In this document: one piece after another, positions 1 through 5,711 of the stretch
Numbering within the stretch: the first letter of the stretch is position 1
Layout of the letters: the number at the start of each line of letters is the position of its first letter
Origin: Clostridia bacterium
GTDB taxonomy: Bacteria; Bacillota; Clostridia; DUPQ01
Reading direction: 5' to 3'
Length of the DNA stretch: 6,115 nucleotides
Assembly: GCA_030592355.1 (NCBI GenBank)
Contig: JAUVJE010000146.1
Span: 1 to 6,115 of the forward strand
Made by a program: the position numbers and the translations under genes
Notes under the pieces: generated by a model
What the model was told of the DNA's origin: nothing
The model's database searches: none
The model's input: the letters and a program-made list of their open reading frames with translations, nothing else

Positions 1-200
1 GCGATTTCATGCCCCATCATCATGTTAAAATCATTTATATTCCCGCATTCAATCGGTTTAAAGTCGTCATTCCAGAAAGCCTGTCTTTCCAGAATTGTCT
101 CAGGCGAATTAGAGCAACAAGCATCTATTTTTTCAAAATTCCACCCTTCGGGATAAAAATCTTCTAAAAGGGACCCTCTAATTGTGTCAATAAAATTCAT
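1..200 (-). CDS. Glucosamine-6-phosphate deaminase/isomerase-like protein, 5' part only
   Basis: Start of a gene that runs out of the window at base 1; 66 codons are visible. ATG at 200-198 is preceded by GGAG (208-211) at a 7-base spacing, and that site overlaps the stop codon of the PIG-L gene upstream (10-base gap), so the gene is the next in the operon. The visible protein begins MNFIDTIRGSLLEDFYPEGW and continues with a Cys-Cys pair (DACCSN), an ERQAFW motif, DDFKPIEC and MMMGHEIA. This layout resembles, from memory, the N-terminal extension of a longer class of proteins annotated as glucosamine-6-phosphate deaminase/isomerase (NagB/RpiA/SugarP isomerase superfamily), in which GHEIA leads into the first Rossmann-like strand. 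The catalytic region lies outside the window, so the function is a family-level guess. If right, the enzyme would convert an amino-sugar phosphate to a keto-sugar phosphate plus ammonia in the cytoplasm, which fits the deacetylase next to it. The reading frame itself is secure. Confidence 0.6.
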   Translation of the reverse strand, partial: MNFIDTIRGSLLEDFYPEGWNFEKIDACCSNSPETILERQAFWNDDFKPIECGNINDFNMMMGHEI

Positions 201-210
201 AATATGTCTC

Positions 211-915
211 CTATGGTAATAATCTCATGGTCTTCAGCCTTGGCCATGCCCTGCACACTCTGAAGCCTTCTGCATATTCAACCCCGCTCTGAAGACCTCT
301 GAATTTGGAAACCGTTCTCACAAAGTCCAAAAAATCTATGCCGTCGTGATCTCTCATCCACTTGACCTGGCTTTCATGTTTTTCAATCGCTTCAAGTTTT
401 CTTTCAAGGGTATCCGTAATATCCACATATTCTTCTGGCAGGAAATTCACCCCCGCCAAAGTATCCATATAGTAAAGCGGAGCAATCAATCCGTGAACAT
501 CACCTTTGCCATAATGAGGAACACTCGATGAAAAGCTTGCGTCAAACACTATTTCCCCCGTCTTTACATGGTCTTTCATATAGTCCTCGGGGGAATGGGT
601 AATTATTACATCCGGCTTTACATATCGGATAACCTCAATCACTTTTTTCACCGTATCTTCGTTAGTTGAATCCACAACGAGATCAGGAACATCAATATTG
701 AAAACTTGTTTTGCTCCAATAACATCCCCCGCCCGTTCCGCTTCAACAGTGCGTATCTTTTCAAGTTCCCCGGGCATTATGACGGCATGGCCCATATTTC
801 CATTGGCCACATGGCACATGAATACATCATTCCCATTGCCGGCATATTTGGCCAGTGTTCCGCCGCATCCTATTTCAAGATCGTCGGGATGGCATCCTAT
901 GGCTAAAATTTTCAT
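211..915 (-). CDS. PIG-L/LmbE family zinc-dependent deacetylase
   Basis: A 234-residue cytoplasmic protein of the PIG-L (LmbE-like) superfamily, whose members remove acetyl groups from N-acetylglucosamine-type sugars (for example GlcNAc-phosphatidylinositol, bacillithiol and mycothiol precursors, diacetylchitobiose). The N-terminal motif HPDDLEIGCGGTLAK (His9, Asp11, Asp12) carries two of the expected zinc ligands and the catalytic Asp. The second signature is HSPEDYMKDHVKTG, with His116 as the third zinc ligand. Length is normal for the short bacterial form, and there is no signal peptide or membrane segment. The ATG at 915 has AAGGTGG (920-926) four bases upstream, overlapping the TAA of the aminotransferase gene. 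The gene sits 9 bases after the aminotransferase and 10 before the NagB-like gene. A BshB-type thiol-biosynthesis role is possible, but no bacillithiol glycosyltransferase is nearby. An amino-sugar or aminocyclitol substrate fits the neighbours better (inference). Confidence 0.9.
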   Translation of the reverse strand: MKILAIGCHPDDLEIGCGGTLAKYAGNGNDVFMCHVANGNMGHAVIMPGELEKIRTVEAERAGDVIGAKQVFNIDVPDLVVDSTNEDTVKKVIEVIRYVKPDVIITHSPEDYMKDHVKTGEIVFDASFSSSVPHYGKGDVHGLIAPLYYMDTLAGVNFLPEEYVDITDTLERKLEAIEKHESQVKWMRDHDGIDFLDFVRTVSKFRGLQSGVEYAEGFRVCRAWPRLKTMRLLP

Positions 916-924
916 AAACCCACC

Positions 925-2196
925 TTATTTTATATGTTTTCTGCAAACTTCCAAAAATGCATCTATGCACTTTTTAATATGCACTTCTTCCCAACTCGGA
1001 TGCAGGAACAGGCTCAGCGTTCTTCTTCTAAGTGAATTTGCCATTGCACAGAAAGTTTCATCATATTTGACGCTTTTTTTATCTGTATACTCTTTCGATT
1101 TAAATGGGAATTTATGTGCTCCGAATCCGTTGAGTTCCCTATAAGCTTTTTCTTCATATGCTTCCGGCCATTGTATCCCGTAGCACGGCACTCCCAATTC
1201 CTGCAGTTCATTTACAAATTCAGGTGCATCAATATCCAGCACATCTGTATTAAGAACTATAGGGTACCACCAATAAGAGTTTTTCCGTTCTTCTGAATTG
1301 ACGGGCAATTTGCTTACGCCCCGTTGGTTTTTAAAAGCTTCGTCATACATTGCGGCAAATTTATACCTGCGGGCCAGATTCCATTCATCCAGACGTTTCA
1401 ATTCATTTATTCCGATAATAGATTGAATTTCAGTCATCCTGTAGTTAAATCCGATGCGGTTATGTATATAAGGAAGTTTCTCTTCAAGCGCCAGCATGTT
1501 GAGTCTTTCTTTAACGTCATATCCATGATCTCTGAAAGAACGGCATTCCCATGCCAGGTCTTCGTCATTGGTGACAACCATTCCGCCTTCGCCGCCCGTA
1601 GTGAAGTGTTTGCTTTGACAGAAACTAAAGCATCCGACATCACCTATTACACCGACCTTTATGCCCTTGAATTCTCCTCCGAAACATTGTGCGCAATCTT
1701 CGATAATCTTCAATTTATGTTTTTTTGCAATATACAGGATGGGAGCCATGTCCGCAATAATGCCGTATAGATGAACAACTATGATAGCTTTCGTTCTTCT
1801 GGTAATAAGGTCTTCTATACAGTCTGGATCAATTGTGTGGTCTTCGGTAACGTCGCAAAAAACCGGTACCGCACCTGCTTGTACAACCGCAAAGGAAGAT
1901 GCTATAAATGAATATGACGGAACAATAATTTCATCTCCGGGGCCTATTCCGAGACTGGAAATAGCGATATGCAGCGCCGCAGTGCCGTTAGTACACGATA
2001 TTGCAAACTTGCTTTCGTTCCATTCGGCCCACTTTTCTTCAAATTCCATTCCCCTGGTGCCTGTCCAATAATTAACTTTCCCGCTTCTGATGGGCTCTTG
2101 GATATCCACTAATGTTTCCGGTGCAAACTGAGGCCACATGGGAAATCCCAGTTCTTCAATTCCCGCTCCGTTCATTACTTTGTTTTCTTCAGCCAT
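925..2196 (-). CDS. DegT/DnrJ/EryC1/StrS family PLP-dependent aminotransferase
   Basis: A 423-residue fold-type I PLP enzyme. Family members transfer an amino group, usually from Glu or Gln, to a keto sugar or keto-cyclitol. Visible landmarks are TNGTAALHIA (69-78, cofactor phosphate binding), HLYG (142-145), EDCAQ (166-170, Asp167 to the pyridine nitrogen), the Schiff-base lysine Lys196 in SFCQSKHFTTGGEGG, and GFNYRMTEIQ (249-258). All catalytic positions look intact. It is somewhat longer than the common 370-400 residues because of a charged insertion at about 350-382, before the terminal LRRRTLSLFLHP block. ATG at 2196 has a strong GGGAGGA site nearby (2205-2211). The gene overlaps the preceding small ORF by 8 bases, implying coupled translation. 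Within the family it could resemble AHBA-synthase-like or scyllo-inosose aminotransferase-like (StsC) branches, but I cannot assign a substrate. In this setting it may add or remove an amino group on a sugar or cyclitol intermediate (inference). Confidence 0.93.
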   Translation of the reverse strand: MAEENKVMNGAGIEELGFPMWPQFAPETLVDIQEPIRSGKVNYWTGTRGMEFEEKWAEWNESKFAISCTNGTAALHIAISSLGIGPGDEIIVPSYSFIASSFAVVQAGAVPVFCDVTEDHTIDPDCIEDLITRRTKAIIVVHLYGIIADMAPILYIAKKHKLKIIEDCAQCFGGEFKGIKVGVIGDVGCFSFCQSKHFTTGGEGGMVVTNDEDLAWECRSFRDHGYDVKERLNMLALEEKLPYIHNRIGFNYRMTEIQSIIGINELKRLDEWNLARRYKFAAMYDEAFKNQRGVSKLPVNSEERKNSYWWYPIVLNTDVLDIDAPEFVNELQELGVPCYGIQWPEAYEEKAYRELNGFGAHKFPFKSKEYTDKKSVKYDETFCAMANSLRRRTLSLFLHPSWEEVHIKKCIDAFLEVCRKHIK

Positions 2197-2644
2197 TTTT
2201 TTCTTCCTCCCTTATTCTTCTTACTGTTAATTTGCATTTTGCCCTGTCTGTTTGCGACAGGTCCATATTAAATTTATAGCCCATTGGTGTAAGTATCCTG
2301 CTGTAAAGCGCCGGGCAATGTTCGCAATAGTCCTTGTATGGTTCCATATGCTTCATATCAATAAGCAAACCTTTTGACGGACACCTAAGCATATCTATGA
2401 CAAATTCTTCTTTTTCCTCATCCAGCGTAATTTTAAAATCAGCCGCTTCTTCATTAAGCGCTTTCTCCCAATATATAAAACATCCCTCCAGGCCAAACTC
2501 CTCAACGTTTTTTTTCAATGTTTCAACAAGGTACTGATCAGATAGATATGCCCAAAACTCATCTACTTTTCGGCGGCCGCCCCTGACCTCAAGAAACTTA
2601 AATCCTTCGCTGTATGCAGGTATAAATTCAGTACATGATATCAT
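2189..2644 (-). CDS. Small cysteine-containing protein of unknown function (member 2 of a tandem pair)
   Basis: A 151-residue soluble protein that I cannot name. The N-terminal half (about 1-68) is predicted helical, with the notable stretch EVRGGRRKVDEFWAYLSDQY. The C-terminal half looks like strands and loops carrying Cys88 (RCPSKG), His99, Cys107 and Cys110 (YCEHCPALY, a CxxC) and Cys137 (AKCKLTVRR). The four cysteines plus a histidine could bind a metal or a cofactor, though no known zinc-finger or Fe-S signature is complete. The C-terminal half lines up with the preceding gene product: from CP to the last Cys is 50 residues here and 49 there, with His 11 residues after the first Cys in both. 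The layout faintly recalls small Cys-containing families such as ATC hydrolase-like proteins, but this is weak. The start is ATG at 2644, with GGAGG (2650-2654) six bases upstream, and it overlaps the previous stop as ATGA. Being a real gene is well supported by RBS, overlaps and position in the operon. Confidence 0.85.
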   Translation of the reverse strand: MISCTEFIPAYSEGFKFLEVRGGRRKVDEFWAYLSDQYLVETLKKNVEEFGLEGCFIYWEKALNEEAADFKITLDEEKEEFVIDMLRCPSKGLLIDMKHMEPYKDYCEHCPALYSRILTPMGYKFNMDLSQTDRAKCKLTVRRIREEEKNG

Positions 2645-3105
2645 TTTTGCCTCCGCCGGAATCGTTGTGTGCAGGCTCCTGTATTTAAGTCAAATCCTTC
2701 GATGATATATTCATATGGGGTTCCTTCGCACATCGTTTCATAAACCGTTGTATACGTTTCAATATAATCCTTGATAGGATTATGACCTTTCTTTTTGATA
2801 TGCGTTATCCCGGGACATGCTTTTTGATAAATAACAAGTGTGTCGCCGTTAAGTTCAATTGTTACCGGCCATTCCTCTTTTTCATAAATTTCCTGAAAAT
2901 ATTTTTCAAGACATTTCAGGTTTTCTTTTCTTAAACATTTATTTCTAGGTGCATGAAATTCCCTGGAAAATTGCTTCAGGTAATCTGTAAGCGCTGAGCT
3001 CCCAAACTTTCTGTATATGTATTCCATAAGCATATTCATGGATATATGGAAGTCTCTGTGCAAATATTTATTGTCCGCTGCCCTTCGCTCAACAACTTTC
3101 ATCAT
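2641..3105 (-). CDS. Small conserved-looking protein of unknown function (member 1 of a tandem pair)
   Basis: A 154-residue soluble protein without a recognisable named domain. Residues 12-75 are mostly helical (NKYLHRDFHISMNMLMEYIY, then FGSSALTDYLKQFSREFHAP). They are followed by a strand (VTIELNGDTLVIYQ) and a C-terminal part with Cys97 (ACPGITHI), His108, Cys126 (MCEGTPYEY), Cys145 (GACTQRF) and a basic tail RFRRRQK. The spacing CP, His at +11, KDY at about +16, Tyr at about +25 and Cys at +48 matches the downstream neighbour, but here the CxxC pair is replaced by Ile and Tyr. Two adjacent ATG codons are possible starts. The one at 3105 forms an ATGA overlap with the ceramidase-like stop, while the one at 3102 has the better spacing (7 bases) from the AAAGG site. 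The difference is one residue. Function unknown. Tight coupling on both sides suggests a role in the same pathway or complex as the ceramidase-like enzyme. Confidence 0.85.
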   Translation of the reverse strand: MMKVVERRAADNKYLHRDFHISMNMLMEYIYRKFGSSALTDYLKQFSREFHAPRNKCLRKENLKCLEKYFQEIYEKEEWPVTIELNGDTLVIYQKACPGITHIKKKGHNPIKDYIETYTTVYETMCEGTPYEYIIEGFDLNTGACTQRFRRRQK

Positions 3106-4430
3106 TCGCCTTTCATGGGTTTTATAATATTATTGTTTATCATTTCTACCAAACGTTCTCCCGCATTGTATTCCAACTGACTTGACCATGCCGTTTTAAC
3201 TTCATATCCCCCCTGGGAAAATGCCTCTTCCTTAGGTATATATCCCGACTGGCTGTTTGCCAGACCGATTATCATCGTATTTTTACATGGTGAAAGCTCT
3301 TTAACAGAAAGCCCGAACTCAACATATACTTCGCCGGGAAAAGTGAAAAACGCATAATTGCCTATAGCCAGGCCCTGAAGCACCGTTGTAAATTCCTTGT
3401 CCGGACGCACCAGCATTCCCTTAATCATTTTCGCATATGTTTTATCAGGTATTCCATCAAACTGGTCTTCAATTTTATCCTTGTCGCGTTCCAACACCAT
3501 GTCCGTCCACTTTTTTTCTTCCTCTGTAATGATTCGGTATGGGAAGCTTACAGTCTTAGAAATATAATTCAACTTACCCTCTACTGCCGTCGATCCGTCT
3601 ATGCATATCTTAGAATATTCTCCCAGCTTTGTTCCGATTCTCTCTGTTTCTCTAAAATCTCTCCACTGGTTTGGATCTTCGAAATTCAAGTGATTTATAT
3701 TTCCCTCCGCTCCGTTTGCAAAAAGAACAATGACATCTTTTCCGTAAGCACCAAGCAAAAAACTGTCTAATTCATTTATATAGTCTCTTGAAATAAGCCA
3801 TTCAAATCCCACTAAAATTGCAGGATGCAATGTGAAATTCACAAATGCAGCCTTCATTTTTCCCTTTGTATCCCATACGGATAGTATTACCAGGTCAGGA
3901 TCGATTGGCCCGGTGGTTCCCACTATATCATCAATTTCAAACTCCTCGAAATTCATAACAACATCCCCGTTATTTTTCACAAGACGTCTGTTGAAACTTA
4001 AATCGAATACTTCTTTTTTCCCCGCTTTCAATATTACTTCTTCATAGCTTTTATGAATTCTTTCACATCCGTTTGCAACGGTTTCAGCAACCCAGTCAAG
4101 ATACTCATCAATAATTTTTTCAATTCCATGGTACATTCTCATACAGGTGTCAGGCCCCGAATGCGTATGGGTTCCCCAGGCAGTCATATTTGAATCCGAA
4201 ATGCCGGTTTTTTCAGAAACGCGTTTTTTTATATCATTGCAAGTGCTGTATTTAAGTCCTACAAAATCAAAACCCATAAGGCAGATTTCAGTTTTCCCGT
4301 CATCCAGCATGAGCACATTGCAAAACAGGTCGTCGTGAACACCCCTGGATTTATTGTCAATTCTTACATTTCCACCCATCGGTATACTGTTTTTGGGAGT
4401 AACCTTAATTTTTCCAAACGCTGCTTTCAT
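3102..4430 (-). CDS. Neutral/alkaline ceramidase N-terminal domain-like hydrolase, short cytoplasmic form
   Basis: A 442-residue protein resembling the catalytic domain of neutral ceramidases (Pfam family PF04734), zinc enzymes that cleave N-acyl amide bonds. Visible landmarks: GTHTHSGPD (86-94, His88 and His90; first zinc ligand region), NFTLHPAIL (His202, second zinc His), FANGAEGNINH (237-247), FPGEVYVEFG (Glu367, zinc Glu) and GLANSQSGYI (389-398, with Tyr397 or Tyr409 as candidate zinc-site Tyr). The ceramidase amidase motif GDVSPN, whose Ser is the proposed nucleophile, is GNINHL here, so Asn246 replaces Ser. True neutral ceramidases are about 650-780 residues, secreted or membrane-anchored, with a C-terminal Ig-like domain. 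This one lacks that domain and any signal peptide, so it acts in the cytoplasm. ATG at 4430 has GAGGTGA upstream, next to the ROK stop (9-base gap). Ceramide is an unlikely substrate; an N-acylated small molecule is the inference. Confidence 0.85.
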   Translation of the reverse strand: MKAAFGKIKVTPKNSIPMGGNVRIDNKSRGVHDDLFCNVLMLDDGKTEICLMGFDFVGLKYSTCNDIKKRVSEKTGISDSNMTAWGTHTHSGPDTCMRMYHGIEKIIDEYLDWVAETVANGCERIHKSYEEVILKAGKKEVFDLSFNRRLVKNNGDVVMNFEEFEIDDIVGTTGPIDPDLVILSVWDTKGKMKAAFVNFTLHPAILVGFEWLISRDYINELDSFLLGAYGKDVIVLFANGAEGNINHLNFEDPNQWRDFRETERIGTKLGEYSKICIDGSTAVEGKLNYISKTVSFPYRIITEEEKKWTDMVLERDKDKIEDQFDGIPDKTYAKMIKGMLVRPDKEFTTVLQGLAIGNYAFFTFPGEVYVEFGLSVKELSPCKNTMIIGLANSQSGYIPKEEAFSQGGYEVKTAWSSQLEYNAGERLVEMINNNIIKPMKGE

Positions 4431-4439
4431 TTCTTCACC

Positions 4440-5636
4440 TCAAAACAAACTGTTAAAAATATATTTTGCTCCACCCGCCGTTACCGGGTTGCCTTTGAAA
4501 TCCGACAGGATTACTTTTGTTTCTTTATTTCCATTTAAACCAATAGTACTTAATGTTCTTAGTATTTCACCAAGGAATTTTTCACCAAGTTCCACTGCCT
4601 TCCCGCCAATGACAACCGCTCCCGGGTTAATCAAATTTATCGCATTATTTATTCCATAAGCAATGTATCTGGCCATAATGTTAACTTCAGCGGCAAATTT
4701 ATTGTTTTCCCTATACTCTTTTGCTACTATGCTAAATTTTTCATCAATATTGCCTTTATTGATAATTTGGGTGGGAAACCCGGTCTCTCCCTCAATATTT
4801 TCAATCAGCGCAGGTATGCTGGCAAGAGTCTCAAGGCATCCTCTGCTTCCGCATTTGCATAAGGGTCCGTTTAAGTCAACCGAAATATGCCCGAATTCTC
4901 CGGCTATTGCATCGGAGCCTTCATAAATCATGCCGTTTATTAGTATTCCCGCGCCAATGCCGGTATGAATATCAATATAAATAAGATTGTTAATGCCCGC
5001 TGTTGCCCGTCCATATTCTTTTTCAGTATAGGCGCTTAGGCTTGATTCGTTTATAAGTTCGATTTTTGCATCAGGGTATGCCTCCGTCAGTTCGCCGTAA
5101 AAATTATTATTCTTTTCGATGGGGAGTATTGTAGAAGATATGACTTTTCGATTTTTTCTGTCGATTATACCGGGGGCACCGATACAAATTCCCATCAGTT
5201 GTTTTTCTTTGTAGTTTGATTGTTTAATACTTTTTGAAATACTCTCAGTAAGCGAGGAGCCGAGATGATCGTAATCGGTGAGATTTACAAAATATTCATT
5301 TAGTAATCGGCAGTTCAAATCAAAAATGCCGATATTGAATCCTGTTTCCTGCAGATCCGCCGCTACTATGCATCCTCCTCCGGGGTTGATTTTCAACATG
5401 ATAGGTTTTCTTCCGCTAGTTGGTATATTTCCTGTTCCGGCTTCTTTCACAAGTCCCGCAGAAATGAGTTCATCGGCAAGGGATGATATTGGTGTCGGAC
5501 TAAGCTTCGTGTGATTTGCCAGTTCCGCCCTGGAAATACCGTCATTTTGGCTGACCAATATAAAAATACGTCTGATATTAGTTTCTTTTATCAGCTGTTG
5601 GCTTCCTTTTTTAGTTTTATCCACACCATTAAACAA
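4440..5636 (-). CDS. ROK-family transcriptional regulator (NagC/XylR type)
   Basis: A 398-residue regulator with an N-terminal winged helix-turn-helix (about 18-84: ISRAELANHTKLSPTPISSL, then the wing TSGRKPIMLKI) fused to a sugar-kinase-like ROK domain. ROK landmarks are GICIGAPGIID (149-159), the TGIGAGI glycine motif (225-231), EFGH (247-250; Glu and His contact the sugar in family members) and the zinc motif with His250 and CKCGSRGC (Cys260, Cys262, Cys267). The position of the catalytic Asp of ROK kinases (usual NDAN) reads NESS (196-199), so it probably binds a sugar without phosphorylating it. Translation most likely starts at TTG (5636): GGAG at 5644-5647 lies 7 bases upstream and no in-frame ATG is near; GTG at 5624 is the alternative. 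First gene of the operon. Probable autorepressor acting at the adjacent inverted repeat, with a sugar or amino-sugar inducer (inference). A specific name such as nagC or xylR is not justified. Confidence 0.93.
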   Translation of the reverse strand: MFNGVDKTKKGSQQLIKETNIRRIFILVSQNDGISRAELANHTKLSPTPISSLADELISAGLVKEAGTGNIPTSGRKPIMLKINPGGGCIVAADLQETGFNIGIFDLNCRLLNEYFVNLTDYDHLGSSLTESISKSIKQSNYKEKQLMGICIGAPGIIDRKNRKVISSTILPIEKNNNFYGELTEAYPDAKIELINESSLSAYTEKEYGRATAGINNLIYIDIHTGIGAGILINGMIYEGSDAIAGEFGHISVDLNGPLCKCGSRGCLETLASIPALIENIEGETGFPTQIINKGNIDEKFSIVAKEYRENNKFAAEVNIMARYIAYGINNAINLINPGAVVIGGKAVELGEKFLGEILRTLSTIGLNGNKETKVILSDFKGNPVTAGGAKYIFNSLF

Positions 5637-5665
5637 TTAATTTCTCCAATGGCTTTATTAATTGT
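5633..5665 (-). promoter_or_regulatory. Candidate operator: perfect 9-bp inverted repeat at the transcription start
   Basis: On the minus strand ACAATTAAT (5665-5657) is followed 15 bases later by its exact reverse complement ATTAATTGT (5641-5633). Centre-to-centre spacing is 24 bases, a little over two helical turns. The first arm directly follows the -10 box and covers the expected transcription start near 5659; the second covers the TTG start codon. Because transcription would begin inside the first arm, an RNA hairpin hiding the RBS is less likely than a DNA site for a repressor dimer or tetramer. The natural candidate is the ROK protein itself, giving autoregulation of the whole operon. 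Function is inferred; the repeat itself is seen directly. Confidence 0.55.
5644..5647 (-). promoter_or_regulatory. Ribosome binding site for the ROK gene TTG start
   Basis: GGAG on the minus strand, seven bases before the TTG at 5636. It decides the start: the nearby ATG at 5629-5627 is out of frame, and the in-frame GTG at 5624 lies too far away for this site. It falls in the spacer of the 9-bp inverted repeat. Confidence 0.75.
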
Positions 5666-5694
5666 ATTATACTCTTGACTCTTAGCAACGTCAA
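5666..5694 (-). promoter_or_regulatory. Sigma-A-type promoter of the ROK-led operon
   Basis: On the minus strand, -35 TTGACG (5694-5689) and -10 TATAAT (5671-5666) are separated by exactly 17 bases. That is five of six and six of six matches to the vegetative consensus. Predicted transcription start is near 5659, about 23 bases before the TTG start codon. A strong promoter of this kind suits control by a repressor. A weaker 5-bp inverted repeat (TTGAC and GTCAA, 10 bases apart) lies over the -35 and spacer. No other clear promoter is seen within the downstream gene train. Confidence 0.85.
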
Positions 5695-5711
5695 TAAAAT
5701 GCAATCCTTTT

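Larger units (their letters stand above)
1..5671 (-). other. Predicted seven-gene operon
   Basis: From the promoter at 5666-5694 the genes follow in one direction: ROK regulator, ceramidase-like hydrolase, two small Cys proteins, DegT aminotransferase, PIG-L deacetylase, NagB-like gene. Junctions are 9-base gap, 4-base overlap (ATGA), 4-base overlap (ATGA), 8-base overlap, 9-base gap and 10-base gap. Each gene has its own recognisable RBS, most inside or touching the preceding gene. No internal terminator is visible, and the operon continues beyond base 1. Such packing implies co-transcription, translational coupling and roughly balanced protein amounts. Confidence 0.85.

Noticed and set aside
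211..915. Bacillithiol deacetylase (bshB) assignment
   Set aside because: The PIG-L motifs do not discriminate substrate and no bshA or bshC partner is present in the window.
698..1770. Plus-strand open frames of up to 148 codons (698-1144 and 1324-1770)
   Set aside because: They lie antisense inside the well-supported PIG-L and aminotransferase genes, have no convincing RBS and encode low-complexity sequence with no family pattern.
2572..2581. GC-rich 10-base palindrome GGCGGCCGCC
   Set aside because: It encodes the RGGRR part of the small Cys protein; a single short palindrome in coding sequence, most simply codon-driven and without a partner site.
4354..4659. Plus-strand open frame of 101 codons
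   Set aside because: Antisense to the ends of the ceramidase-like and ROK genes, both strongly supported by family motifs; a shadow frame.
5627..5629. ATG just downstream of the proposed ROK start
   Set aside because: It is out of frame with the ROK coding sequence; the TTG at 5636 with GGAG seven bases upstream is a better start.
5633..5665. Inverted repeat as a riboswitch or RBS-hiding hairpin
   Set aside because: Transcription is predicted to start near 5659, inside the first arm, so the RNA would lack most of that arm. A DNA operator is the simpler reading.
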